Position numbers and translations under genes: made by a program. The notes below the pieces were generated by a model. It did not search any database. It was not told the DNA's origin and was given only the letters and a program-made list of their open reading frames with translations. A stretch of DNA of 64,000 nt. It comes from Datnioides undecimradiatus. Lineage: Eukaryota; Chordata; Actinopteri; Lobotiformes; Datnioididae. Shown piece by piece: positions 1 to 12,857 of this stretch; within the stretch, counting starts at the first letter, position 1; each line of letters starts with the position of its first letter. The DNA lies in NCBI GenBank assembly GCA_008933995.1, contig WARS01000029.1:22380879-22444878 (forward strand), given 5' to 3'.

Positions 1-2911
1 TCTCCACGTGCTTCTCACATTTACTCCCCCTCAGCATCCTCCCCCCTTCTCTCTCCCCCTCCTTCCCTTGTCGAATGATCTCAAACCAATTGCTCTCCCG
101 CGCTCATAAATATTCTCCAGAGCTCGCTTGGCCTTTCCCGTCAGGGGGCAGGGGAGAGGGAGTCGGGGACGAGGCGGAGGGCTGGAGGAGTTGGAGCACA
201 GAGAGGAACCGGGGCTTTATCGCCCCCTGCTGGCCGGTCACTGCACCAGAACAGCTTGAAGCCATTTCTAATTGCCATAAATTTTTAAAAAATTAAAGTT
301 TTAATGGAGTGTACGTCGGAGAAGAAGCCATGAAGTGTTACATTTTTACACTTACAACCTTTCGCCTTCTGCCCGGACTGCATTAGAAGGACGGATTTAA
401 AAAGCTTGGAGAATTACAACTTTTCCTCGCAGTGGTGAGATGTAAAATGTGATTTTTCAAACCGCAAATCCTCTGAATGAAAGAGGTTCTCTCGTCTCAA
501 GGTCTGATCAAATGCAGTAATGGGAGCGATGAATTAATGGATTCAGCGGACTCAAAAGCAGTGAAAAACAGCCGCAGTGGCACTTAACAATATTACTTCC
601 ACTGTGATTGTTATGTCGGGCATAATGGCGGTTTTAAAACACCTATTCATTCTTTCAGTCTCTCTCTTGCTCTGGCGAGGGACACGAATCTCATAACAGC
701 TTTGTGCCTTTAATTTTATGGTGAGAGCCGTTAGCTGGTTGCATGTTTGCAACACCCGGGTTATTCAAATAGACACAAATAAATCAATTAGCAGCTTCTC
801 TTGACTTCTTGCTCAGATGCACAAGATATATTTGTGCTGCTGCCGCTGGCATGTGCACATCAAGGGTGGAGGTGGGCAGGAAATGAAGAATAGCTTGTTT
901 CGTTTAATAATTTAGAAGGTTGTGGTGTTGTGAAAGCATCTGAGTGAACGTGAGAAGCTCTCGCTCCATGATTTCTTGTGTGTAGTCGAGCCTTCTCCGC
1001 AGACAGTAGCATATTAGTCAAAATGTCAGCTCCTCCTTTCTTCTTCTTCATGGGCCATAACTTTTATATCACGCCTCATCTGCCGTGCTTTCTCCTCTCT
1101 TCTCTGCCGTCAGCCCCCCCCCCCCGGGCTTTTACATTGACTCCATTTGGTGTAAGGAGTTGTCTCTTGTAATTATGGAGTGATTAGTGTTTCAACAGTG
1201 TGCAAACATGTTTGCGGAGAGAAGCGAATGCAGAGGCATGACGTTTTAATACCTGCGCTGTGTGTTCATGTCATTTAGACGGAGGCAAGAGAGGCTATTG
1301 TTCCTCGTCTGTCTCATGTTTATGACACTGCCGCTGCTCTTCAGATGGGACTGCGCATGTAAGAACGATTATAAAGTGGGATGGATTGAATGGCTACGCA
1401 ACTGAATCGAGTATCTGAAGCTATAAACAGGAGAGGCCAAAGAAACGTTAGCCTAAAGGAAGATAATATCACAATGCAATGCAAGAAAACACTGTTATGA
1501 GCTCCATCATGGATAATAAAATGGATGGTTTGATATTTACAATTCTACAAAACTCATAAAGTCTTTAATTCTGGTTTTAAAAAACATGGAAATACAAGGT
1601 AAAGCACATTGTATTTACTTAGTCTCACATGTTAAAGCACGTGTCTTTGCTGCGATGAAACCTCTCTGTTTCCTAAAAGTCAGCATTGTTTTAATGAACC
1701 TTTCACATTATCTTTACATCACCTTAACCAAGTAGTGTCTGCGCCAAAACAGCAGCTACATCCACTGACTTTGGTGGATCTATATAAGATTTTATGGAGC
1801 ATTTATTTTCTGGTTGTTCCTCTGACGTCCTCCAGCTGCTTTGCCTCAACTCGCCGACATCTAGTAGCTGCTTAGCTAGGTTAGCAGTTCAGCTAGCAGC
1901 CTGCTGACTCTGCCCCTGGACCTAGAGCTCAAAGCACAGAGGTTATTGTTAGCGCTTAGCGTTAGCTCCTGACTGCTGTTGTCAGACTGTTATGGGCTGG
2001 TCCTGGACGCTGCGTTTGGTCAGCTAATCGGACCGTTAGCCGCGCAGCTAACTATTGTTGTGTTTACGTCGCGCTACGTTAATCAGCAAGGCCCAGGTCC
2101 CCAGAAACACTCCACGCAGACGACTGTAGCTTTTGCAACCTTGTCTCATTTCTGGTCTGATGAACAGTAAATTAATCAAATTCAGTGCCCTGCATCACTA
2201 GTTTGACCTGAAGTGATGAATGAGAGTAGATAGCTGTTTCTGTGCAAATCCCCTGTGGAGGTGCCTTTTGAACATTGCCTTGCGGAGATGACTCTTGCAG
2301 GGATCTGTCACTATGTCTGCAGCTCTTAAAACAAAGCAAACATTCATATTAAGTGTCGATTAACTCATATTAATCATTTTGGAAGGCATCTGCAAACAAC
2401 GCGGTCCTACCATTAGGGCTGCTGGATCAATAAAACCCTTTGAAAGGCCATAATGCACAACCTATTCTGCTGTTAAGCGTGGATGACTTGTGGAGATGGT
2501 GATGATGTCTTAACGGTTTATGTCATGAGGGTACCGCAGACACTGTTACGCTGTGAGATGTTCGTTGTCATGATATCCTAAACATTTGAGGACAGGGAGA
2601 CAGAAAAAAAAAATGTGAATAACAAATAATATTCGGACAGTTCTGCCTCGGTATAATTACAATAAACATTCAGATGATTGGGTACAGTTGGTTCATTTCA
2701 TGCTTCATTTATTGCCGATGCTGTCTTTTTAAATCCAGAATGCATCCGAGCACTTCCTCCGAGCCTCTCCTCTTTCCTGACATACTGTACATACCGAACC
2801 AAATCAAATCTGAGGCTTGTTGTACACGGTGCAGCTGCTGGTAGAGGCTGCAGTGGTCCTGTGCCTTCATAATCAATGCATCAGTGTGGTACATTATTAT
2901 TGTAATGCAGA

Positions 2912-2928
2912 TTTTTTTTTTTTTTTTT
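2912..2928 (+). repeat. Homopolymer T17
   Basis: An uninterrupted run of 17 T lies between GCAGA and CCCAGACACA. It resembles a polypyrimidine tract followed by CAG, but no coding frame of a known family follows it. Confidence 0.9.
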
Positions 2929-4713
2929 CCCAGACACATGCCAGAGCAATCCCAGAGAGAACAGGAGTGTATACAGAGATGCAGTTTTCATCGAACTACA
3001 GTTTTCTCTCATGCACGAATGCCTGAGTGCCTTGTTCAATGAGAGCGTTGTGATGGAGACAAGTGTGTCGTCCTCCTGACAGAGGGTGAATGTGTCTCCA
3101 GGACAGGAGCAGAGCAGCCTCCTCCTCCTGATCACCAGCAGCAATGGCAGTGACGAGGACTTCACCCAGCACAGAGCTTATGGCTTTTGACAAGTGTGTG
3201 ATGGGGAGTTATCAGGGCCAGAGGTCCATGGAAGCAGCTTTTATGAAACAGAGACTCTGCATGAGCGTCTGACTATATTTTGTATGGCTTGCCTGTGCTA
3301 CTGTGTAATAATTAGGGTGTGTACCCGGTTCAGTAGATACCATTGCATCCCTGAAGGATCATCTCACAGGTCATAGATCTTTGCAAATAATACTATTTCA
3401 CATTGTGGACAGGCCTGAAACAAACAAAATTCAGTTCAACTGCAAGTAACCTGATGTCACAAATTGTTTGCCGACTGTCTTCAAGCCCAAACTTTGGTAT
3501 TTTGGCCGTTGCCGTCTAGGTTTGACCACATTCGGCCCAGAGGGTGAAGCAAGAGAGGTGATTGACCATAAGCTCATTAGAATATGTTCAATGAGGTGAT
3601 AAAACACGTGAGAAGTAGGGTGATTTCTCTGTTTCGTAATCAGTGGAGTCGTACCCTTGCAGGTTTAAGGCGCGTCCACATTGGCTTCACCTTTCAGATC
3701 TGCAAGCTTCGATGTAGAGCCTGTGCTCTTGTCCCAGATCCCTGGAGTCATGAGCGGTCAGTGGCCGGAGACTGATCTTCTCATCGCTCAGGAGGTGGGA
3801 AATCAAAAAGAAATTCAAGTGAAGCAGAGCACTATCAAAACCACGGGCGAGTATCACCAGTCGCAGGCCTTCACTGCCAATTTCTGTCGCATTTGATGTC
3901 TTCACAAAGGTACAAACAAAGAGAAAATTTCATGATGTCTTGACATCAAAGTCTCTTAAATGTTCAAGAGTTCAAGCAACTGTTAACCATCGCTGTTTTG
4001 AGTCAGAGCAGTTTGAAACCGTAGCTCTGAGGGGATTTCTGCAAACCCTGATGCAATGTGTCATGATTCTGACCATCACACGTCCGTTTTTTCCCCACCC
4101 TCTCTGGACGACAAAAGAAAAAGCGTGTGTTCAAATCTGCGTTTTGTAAATTACACGTTGCAGAGCAGCATTTTTGTCCAAGCGTGTTCTGTGATTTCTG
4201 CCACCAAAGAACGACATCGTCCCGTTCACAGTAGTGATGCAACCAAACGCTTGGTAACATTGCAAAACGAATGCGCGTTCGTGGGGTTACTTGAGTGTGT
4301 GATTCAAAAATTGAGTTCTCGGTACTTCTTGGTGGAGTGCTGCAAATGTGGATCTGTATTGTGCCCGAGCAAGTACGTGGTGACGCATTATGTGCAGCCA
4401 CAGCTTGTGATTACGATTTTAAGAAGCCCGTGCAGACGTGCCATCAACAGAAACCGACCGAGGAGCAGGATTTAGCGTAGCTGGTGTCTCTTCTGTCTTC
4501 TGCTCCATTTGTTTGTTTGCGTGTGTTTTGTGAGGTTGAGTGTGTATGCACGGCGCGTTTTAGCAGCATGTGCATGCCTCATTATATACACAATGTGATT
4601 CCAGGCGTTCTTCGTTTCGTGTGTGCAGAGAAGTCTCTTGTCAACAGTGTTATGACAAATTGCAGTACAAAAGGGATCAGTAGTCTTCATGTCAGCAAAC
4701 CCTCCTGCAAATA

Positions 4714-4736
4714 TCTCTCTCTCTCTCTCTCTCTCT
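4714..4736 (+). repeat. (CT)n microsatellite
   Basis: About 11 uninterrupted TC dinucleotides, directly readable in the sequence. Confidence 0.95.
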
Positions 4737-7649
4737 GATTTGCTCTTGCTTTCTGTTATCAGAGGCCTAGTGATATTCATGGGACCTAGAAATCAATAAT
4801 GCAATTGCTTTTTCTAACGAAACTCACCCTCCTACAACATTTTGGCTGTTTAGCTTTCACGCGGTGCAGTATTTCAGTCGCACAAAATTGGCCAGAGTTT
4901 GAATTGCCTCAGTAGGCAAAATAAGGGAGAATGGCAAAATTGCATGCTGTTGTTTTCCTCGTCCTTCAAGAGAAATATAAATGTTAAGGATTTGCTAAAA
5001 GGCAAAAGAATGAGGGAGAGAGAGAAAGACACTATTTTCTATAAACGGTGTCAAGCGGTAAAATGTTTTCGGTTGGGAAATGGGAACCAAGTTCAGTCGC
5101 AGACGTTTACTTCCCAGAAGTGACAATTTGTGGCAAATAGTGATACAGTGCTGCTGATTTGGTGGAAAAGGCTCCGCGCTTTGAGGGCGGTCTCAGGAGA
5201 AATCATCCTCGTTGCTCCGATTCTTAAACAAACGCACACAAAAACACACACACGCGCACTTCGGAGGACAAATCATTAAATAACATTAATTTCCTGTAGA
5301 CTTACCTTAACCCTTACTGCAGCCTCTACTAATACTGTCCCTAATCTATATCCTCGCTCTAAACCTGATGATTTACAGTATGTGGACTCGTGGACTTACA
5401 GCACAGACGTCAAACGTCTCAGGAGGGGGTTGCGGTGCTGGCCTGGGCTGCAGCCGCACTCAGCGCCGGCAGGACTGTGTCAGCAGATTAATTAGTGGGA
5501 AGTGTCAGGTTATAAAGGCCACTGTGTACAGTTAATACAGTTAACACTGACGGGAAAGCATGAACGGAGCGGCTGATGCCAATCAGTTAATTCAGGCTGT
5601 GACGGCATCCTGGATTACCGCAGAAAGCAGACTTTTAATTTTAATTTGATTAGGATTTAAGTTAAAAAAAAAAAAAGGTGTAAAGTCAAAAAGAAGGTGC
5701 ACTGCATTAAATAAGACTGTCCTCGGCAGAATAAAGACAGCAGTTTAGGAATTAGCCTAATTTTTGAGAAGCAGAGGCATGATTAGGACGTGAAAACCTC
5801 TTTGGGAGGTCAGGGTAGAGAAGACTGTGGCTTGCATCTCGTCTCCTGCAGCATCTGTTCCAGAAAACAGTTGAACATTGTGGGAAATATGTTGAAATAC
5901 GTCTTTTTGCACCACGAGAAAGACGTTACACCGCGCTAAATATTGAGCCTGTGACGGCAAACTCTTAGTTCAACTTTGCATGAAGGTTGAAAGCATAGCT
6001 GGTATTTCTCTGATGCAAGATGCAGGGTTACTGGGGTTGTCTGTACCGGACTGTACCGCCACGCACCCAGGAGACGCTCCTGAATAATGAGCAATAATGA
6101 GTGACTTTTACTTTGACTTCAGTCCATCTGTTGAGTTTGTTGCGTTGTTGATTTTAAAACAGTAAAGTGTCAGCGTTCATCTTTGACACTGAAGCAGGAA
6201 AATATGAATAATGTGCTGATTTAGACTCACGCAGGTCCGGTATCTGCGTAAAGCTCATTTGAAGGCCGTTCTGCAATCCTGTGAGGTCTCTGGTTATTGG
6301 AATATACCCCCCCAACATCACCCCCACCCCAAGGCCGGGCCGAGCTGCTGTCCTTTTGCACCATTTTGCCTCCTCAGTGCAGTCCATCCAACTCCCCTGC
6401 AGGAGTCTTCGATTGTCCGTGGCACCGGTCTCAGTCTGGTAATCAGGTGTTTGATGCCGCTAAGTGTTGCTCAAGTAGATGTTTCAAAGGCATGAAAAAG
6501 CGAAACGAGCAGGAAACAGTATGTTGTCTTGTTTATAGACCCTCTCAGCAGGTTTAATAGGATTTTCACAAATTAATGGTCTGATGTTTGTTTGATGTTG
6601 GAAAAACTGTTGGTGGCAATTTCGTGAAGCGTTCACAACCAGCAGCTATTAACTACATCATTACACCCTCTTCCTGCGTCTTGATCTCCCTTTCGTTCCG
6701 TTTGTCTCTGCGGTGGGTGGATATAACTAAAAGACACGAGTCTCCCCATTTTTTTTTTTTTTTCTCCGTCCATCATACGCCCACTCTCATTTGACGCTGC
6801 AGCTCTCCTCTTGTTCAGGCCGGATCATAAGTAGCTCAATTAGCAAAGTTGATGTGCGCCGCTAAAAGGTGCCTTTCAGGAAAAAAAAAAACGCTCGCCG
6901 TGCGATCGGCATGCGTAGAATTTCTTTTGCTGTCGCTCAAACGGAAGGCCTCTTTGTTTGTAATTCTGAATTTCTAAAACCATTTCTCTGTTGCTAATAG
7001 CGCGTTCACATTGAGAAGGATCAACGTCACATCAGATTAAACCAAGACAAGAGAAGAAAGGAAACTGCGGCGCGGAGAAATTCAACATTAAAAACGGCAG
7101 AGCGTTTGCAGTTTGCTTGCAAGGTCTTCCAAATAAATGTAATTTGGTTTATCTTACTGACTGAAGCATGAAGGACTTTTCTCCCATTTTGCACAATTCT
7201 CTTTGGGGAGGTCCTTGAAATAACTTTGAGTCTACATCAACCAAGTGTTTTGCACAGCGGGTTATTTTGGTATCTGGGGTAACCCAGCTACAAAACACAA
7301 CAATGTGCCCTCGCCGAGGCCTATTTGGTAATAAACAAATGTTAATCTATCAAATTAAGGTACATTTATGAATCAATATACAGCAACCGTCAAGCCTTTG
7401 CCAATAAACGCATTATTTTCTTTCACATGATGTCGTTTATTGTTGTTTTACTGTTTGTTTCTTTTCTGGTTTTCTTAGATCTAGTTTAATTCAGCCCTCC
7501 TGGGGGTCTGATTGTTTAAAACATGTATTTTTAAGGCGTTCGTCTAAATGTAGATCGTGTCCAACTCGCCCGGTCACAGCCAGTTAAACTGCAGAGTTCC
7601 AGGTCGATCACATCTGCTATAAATTACATTTGTACGTCATTCGTTTGCC

Positions 7650-7770
7650 CCAATCTCTGTTTTAAGAAACAGCGAAACTCAATGAGTTTTGAGAACACCT
7701 TAATTAGACGAAGATATTAAATCGCCATTGAAACTTAATTGGTGAAACTAATTAGTGAGAAGTATAAAAA
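7650..7770. promoter_or_regulatory. AT-rich homeodomain-motif-dense block (candidate conserved non-coding element)
   Basis: The block holds several TAATTA or TTAATT-type cores within about 120 bases, including CCTTAATTAGACG, CTTAATTGG and CTAATTAG, without simple-repeat structure. TAAT cores are the binding core of homeodomain proteins. Such blocks are common among conserved enhancers of developmental genes. Function is inferred from composition only; no alignment was possible. Confidence 0.3.
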
Positions 7771-8329
7771 TATAATAGAAAGGGGGGAAAAAATAGTTTT
7801 TTAGGGCACCTTGCAGAATTCTTATGCACAATGAAAGACAAATATATAATGAAAAGACAGGCTCAGTGTTGCATGAAGTCAGATGTGAAATTAGACTTTT
7901 CGAATCAGCCCATCAAACAAAGGGAGTCATTTAATTAACCTCCTCCTCTCTATACCACTGATACGGCTCCAAATGTGCACTAATTAGTATTTGGAAAAAC
8001 TGTAGAATACAATACATCCATTTATTACTTTTTTCCCCACCCAGTGTGTAAATATTGTGCAGTAAATCACAGTTTGAATGCAGAGTTCTGATGTGAAGAC
8101 CAATGATCTGGACCTAACTGCTGTAAAGTCATTACGCAACATCTGAGTAAAGCAGCGAGGAAACGGGAGACGAAGGCAAACTGTCTTTAGCGGCAATCAG
8201 CTCGCTGCTGGAAACGGTGTATAAATGCAAATATTCAGAACACCTGCGAAGACGAGTCGAGCTTCCCTCGCGCTCCCTTTTCTTTTCCTTCGTCTTCTGT
8301 CTCTGTGACATTCAAATGTTCTTACGCTG

Positions 8330-8470
8330 AGTCGAGATGAGAATGCAGGTAGCTCGCCACATTATAATTAGCACGGTGGAAACGCGGGCAACGGAAGAAT
8401 TGCGGAGCTATCCGTGCCAGACTAATTAACTGCCGATTTTAAGCATAAATTAGATGTTAAAAAACTCGTT
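8330..8470. promoter_or_regulatory. Candidate conserved non-coding element
   Basis: Complex, non-repetitive sequence with TAATTAGC, CTAATTAAC and AAATTAGATG cores. It sits about 200 bases before the GC-box cluster at 8661. The enhancer reading is an inference from motif density. Confidence 0.28.
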
Positions 8471-8660
8471 TGAGGTGAATCTGCGTGTTGTGTCGATGCC
8501 TTTGCGCTTACAGTTCATAAAGTGGCCACAGAGCCGCTCGGCCTCGTAAGAACAAGCAACCGAATTAGCGAGCGAATCCCTCTGAAAGGGCTCCAAACCG
8601 ACCACGCGTTAGCATGACCTAATTCAGTTCCTTTACCCAAAGTGTGAAAGACGTGGCGTG

Positions 8661-8692
8661 ACCCCCGCCCCGCCCCGCCCCCGCCCCCGCCT
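8661..8692 (-). promoter_or_regulatory. GC-box cluster / minus-strand G-quadruplex candidate
   Basis: The plus strand carries five CCGCCC-type units in 32 bases, so the minus strand has at least five runs of four or five G separated by single C. That satisfies the usual G-quadruplex pattern and also gives overlapping Sp1/KLF-type GC boxes. A TATATA sequence lies about 85 bases further on, at 8778-8783. No coding exon follows, so promoter function is only a possibility. Confidence 0.5.
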
Positions 8693-8744
8693 CGTGTGGT
8701 TTCCAGTCATTCGACAGAATTATCTTGTGGGCTTTCGTATTAAC

Positions 8745-8767
8745 CAGGGTGTCAGGGTTTCACCCTG
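8745..8767. repeat. Inverted repeat, 7-bp arms, 9-nt loop
   Basis: CAGGGTG at 8745-8751 is matched by its reverse complement CACCCTG at 8761-8767. It is short and may be chance. Confidence 0.7.
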
Positions 8768-8799
8768 CAGCAGGCCTTTATATAGACTCTCCCTTAGGT

Positions 8800-8818
8800 A
8801 TTATTCACAAAGAATAAT
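8800..8818. repeat. Inverted repeat, 7-bp arms, 5-nt loop
   Basis: ATTATTC at 8800-8806 and GAATAAT at 8812-8818 are reverse complements around ACAAA. This resembles a spaced palindromic protein site such as a SOX-type dimer, but no factor can be assigned. Confidence 0.7.
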
Positions 8819-9678
8819 GACATTGAGTCGGATCTAAACAATAGTGTATGTGGGCCAGTGCAGCTGTGATTGTTCATATGATACAATATCAGGCATAATT
8901 TAGTTACAGTGAAACTCTCTGGCAGACCTACTTTGTGCTTGATGTGAATTGAAAACAAGAAATTAAATAAAAGAAAATAAACAAATAAAGCGGGAGTCGT
9001 TTTGTTTATTTTCTTGTTGTAATCCAAAAAACTTTTAATTAACTCACGGCTCTATTGAGCTAATAGGTAGTTTTACTTTCCAGATTATTCCTGTACAGTT
9101 GTTTTTCTTTTCTGCTGCCGAGCGCCCTCCTTTGTTTTCTGGCTGTTTCAGTTGGAATACATTTAATTTCCTTTCAGTGACGTTCCCGTTAACGTGCCTC
9201 GGATGACTCTCGCATAGCGCGCTCAGTCACATTCTGCACCGAGCTGACACAATCTGCATTGCTATGCTCGGTGGCGTGTTTCTACTGCATCAGCAGGTTA
9301 TCCGCCGGGTTGATTCCCTGATTTGTTATGTTGGGCACAGAGCGGCACCCTCAGGCTGCCTGTACGCTGTCATCGATCTGAGACACCCGGGCTGTGATGG
9401 ACAGGTAGCGGGGTATGACTCCCCTGGTCTGATCGTGGCCCCTGTAGCTCCTGCAGCTCCTCACCTCCTGGTGCAAAGCGCTCCGGCTAACTCAGAGGGG
9501 GGGCTGACAGGTAGATGTGCAGCGAGCCCCCTGCTGCACAGAGCTGCGGGTGAAATAAACCTGCTGCCTGTTTGTGTGTCTGTCTGTGATAGGCCATTCC
9601 AGTCACTCAGCAACTCACAGAAAACAGTTGAGGGTAAAATAAACCCGCAGTCTTCCATGAAACGCAGGATCTTTTCGA

Positions 9679-9703
9679 GTGTGTGTGTGTGTGTGTGTGT
9701 GTG
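9679..9703 (+). repeat. (GT)n microsatellite
   Basis: Twelve and a half uninterrupted GT units, directly readable. Confidence 0.95.
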
Positions 9704-9809
9704 CAAACGTTGAGGTTGGATTGAAGTGTTTGACAACAGACACGTGGATGTTTGTGTGTGTGCAGTCTGTTCTCCGGCTCGGCAGTGGCACCATTCATAA
9801 ATGTCCATC

Positions 9810-9845
9810 AGCGAGCAGCATAGCGAGCAGCATAGCGAGGCAGCG
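9810..9845 (+). repeat. 12-bp tandem repeat, about three copies
   Basis: The unit AGCGAGCAGCAT occurs exactly twice (9810-9821 and 9822-9833), followed by a diverged third copy AGCGAGGCAGCG. It is a minisatellite-like expansion with no spacers. Confidence 0.85.
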
Positions 9846-12800
9846 TGTCGATCACAGTTAAGCTCTCCCTCTTTCTCTCTCGGCTGCTCCCTTCTTCAGC
9901 CGGCCCCGGTGGATGGAGAGAAACACTAATGGCCGCTCGTTATAGAGAAACACTGACATGAAACAGGTCTTAATGAGCTGTTTTCTGTTTTGTATTTTTC
10001 TCTGGGGGTCATTGTTATTGGTGGGAAATTGATTGGCAGCAGGCCCGCACCCACGGGGGCTCTGCGATATTCTGGGCGATAGCAAAGTTGTTGCAGCAAG
10101 GGCAGCTTTGTTGAGTTGTTTGCAGCTGCGGGGTGTGTGAATGCATGTGTCTTTGCATGAGGGAGTTGGTGTGTGTCTACAGGGTATTGGGGGTTGTATA
10201 TCTGTTAGAGAGAGAAAGACACATCAGAACACCCGGACTGCTCCCTTGTACAGCCTTTTTCAAGCGCTGTTTGGAGGAAACAGTTTAAATTTTTGAAAGT
10301 TTGAGGGATCTTTAACAGGCATCTCAGGCTCTCAGTTGCACAAGATACAGCATCTCTTTGTGCGGTCTTGGCTCTGGGAAGCCAGCTTGTATTATATTGT
10401 ATTCGCCTGCCTGTCACAAGAGCAAATTGTTTGCACAGGAATCTACCAGGAATTTGTGACACAGATGAAGCGGCGGTGACACGCTCATTTCCATTTTGCA
10501 CACAGTCTCAAAACAACACTGAAAATACTCACCGATATGAGGTTTGATCAAAAGACTGCACCCGATTTAAACTTGGCTGCCACCCCCCTTTTAAGTAGTC
10601 ACCTTGTGCAGTGAGATACCACCTCCAGTACTCCCGCCACGCTTGGTTGACTCTCGAAAACAGCTCATGCTGGATCTGCTGTGTCAAAACACATGTGATA
10701 GATGTGCAGCTTGAATTACACATTGGGAAAGGGGAAGAAGTCCGGGGGAGCCAAATCCAGCGAGTGGGGTGGGTGCAGCCAGTGTGTCCGAATGCAGCCA
10801 AAGAGCCACTTTCAGTTTGCTGGGAACAGGTGCGTTGGCATAATGGCGCTTACAGGTGTGTGTGTGATATTGTCTTGCCCTCCTTTCGCCCGCAACAGAA
10901 ACAATCTTGAAACTTTTTGATTGCGCCTCATAAAATGACAACATTGGCGTGTTTGTTTTGGATTAATCCAGGAAACCGAATGCCTGCCCAACCTGCAACT
11001 CATTTGGACCTTCCTAGGTCAACCAGTTCACATTGTTGGCGCTATTTAATCAGTTATCAGCATGTATGGTTCAGTGTCTTGCAGCAGCAGGAAGCTTATT
11101 TCAGCGGGCTAGCTTGTTCGCTCAATGTATGCTACATGCCAACAGGCACACAAAGACAGTGACTGGCTGGTAGAAACACTGGAACATCTAGCTGCTGAAG
11201 ATCTAGATGTTTTTCTCAAGAGTTGGTGCAGGCCAAACAAGAGCTGAAGGGAGAGTAGCTGTTAGGGACATTTTGTGCCCAAGTCATAAAGTAGGAAGCA
11301 GACAGATGACGGGAAATGAAAGGCAGGAGATGAGTGCATTAACAGTCGGACTCAGACCAAGGACATTGCAAATTACGGTCAGCTCTGATGCTGTTTGCTG
11401 AAGCCAAAATTTAGTTTCTAAAACATGGTGGAAGTTGTTGAGTACAACTGATATCAAAGCTGCAGAGGATGCAGACGGGCGATTGGCTGCCAGTTGGTCA
11501 AATTAGTCTTATTAGTCCTGTTGTTAGTGCATCTTGCAGATTACATCTTTACATATCCAAATCAGGAAACCTCAAAATAAAAATGGAACGTTTCTGGTTT
11601 TAATAAAACCCCAAACCGGGTATTGCATTGTTTGTTCTCATCAGTCTCTGAGGTTTGAGTCGTGGCTGTAGATCCTTTACATTGTGGGTGCTCCTTCCTT
11701 GCTGTACTGATTAAGCATTCAGGTAATTACTGTGGGTTCACTAACGGGCCCAAACAGACATTTACTGTATTCAGTTTTCAAAACCACGAGAAATCCTTTT
11801 TTGTTTGCTGACTCGAAGGACTAAAAGATGTCCGAGCGCTTCATCTGAGCAATGACGTTAGACGTATTATCAACAAGGAAGAGGTGTCTGTTGTGTTTCA
11901 GCAGCTCTTTGACAAAACACAGTGTATTTTTTATATGCAAGTCTCGGCTATTGCAGATTTACAAAGTGAAAACAGTGAAACTCACATGCATGTCACATTT
12001 TATTTGTGTTCCATTTCCCAGTAGCCAAGTCAACCACCTACCCAGCAGTGATTGAGAGGTCTTGAATTTCTCCCCTGACAAGGAACCATGTTTTTTTTTT
12101 TTTACCAGCTGTATTTGAATAGCACTAATCTATGCATCAAGCAGCAGCACTCAGTCTGCACTTGGTAGATAAAGACAGCTGGCATGCTCCAAGGCCAGGC
12201 TGAATATCAAACGAGTTTAGATGGAGCCTGTTCCCTCCGAAAGAGGCCCTGAAAGCAGCAAGACTCCATCCATGATTACAGCCCGTCCGGCTACTCAAAA
12301 AGTGACTCGAGATGAGAAAAGATTGCGCTATTATTTAAAATCGGTGGAGAAACACAATGTTTTTCGCCATGGTGCAAAGCAGTTCTCCGAGCCGGAGGTA
12401 GAAACAGCACGAGACCATTCATCTTTTAAAGAGTGGCGCACAAGAATCACTTAGAGGTCGTGCAGACATCATATTTTTTGCCTGGCAAGGAACAGATCTG
12501 AGCGTGAGCCTCCTCACGAGGGGCAAGCTGCGTTCTGTCCGCTTTAAAATCACAACAATTGGCTCTATTTTCCTTCTTTTCAAGAACAGAAAACAACTGT
12601 TCGGGGCCGACTCGGTGGATTTGGTCTTTGCATTGTGTTTCTAATGAAAACGTCTCCAAACAGCTCCCAGATCCCTGTCACTTCCTGACAATGATGGAAA
12701 GGCTCTCCGAACAGGGACATTATTGTGTGCGGGTTCAAATAACGTGTGGCGTCTGCTGGACTGGTGTCTTTTGTCAAACGTGCCTGCATGCAGCAGAATA

Positions 12801-12857
12801 TTCATGTGTTTTGTGTCCTTCTGCTTCCGTTGAGCGTGTGTTTGTGTGACATTGCAG

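Larger units (their letters stand above)
1..12857. other. Non-coding DNA upstream of first visible BRINP exon (probable intron)
   Basis: No exon could be supported here. I looked for the missing BRINP N-terminal exon, which should encode a signal peptide, a DWLL/GPFH-like stretch and an RYKIY-like end, and should stop after two bases of an arginine codon before a GT donor. None was seen on the plus strand. The open frames present are short, overlap on both strands and match no family I know. The stretch contains AT-rich TAATTA-containing blocks (near 7650-7770 and 8330-8470), simple repeats, a GC-box cluster at 8661-8692 and a GTTAGC-rich segment near 1850-2060. Because human BRINP3 has very long 5' introns, this is probably the 3' part of one such intron. 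It could include other untranslated or regulatory sequence. Confidence 0.6.

Noticed and set aside
9810-9845. CRISPR-like direct repeats
   Set aside because: Twelve-base head-to-tail units with no spacers, in a vertebrate genome; a minisatellite.
9461-9861. Several open frames rich in His-Thr or Cys-Val
   Set aside because: They are translations of the GT microsatellite and its complement.
10840-10856. GCTTACAG followed by GTGTGTGT as an exon end joining exon A
   Set aside because: The phase would fit, but the upstream frame reads VRWHNGAYR and has no BRINP similarity.
1-12857. Possible N-terminal BRINP exon
   Set aside because: No segment encodes the expected DWLL..GPFH..RYKIY-like sequence with an AG|GT end in the needed phase.
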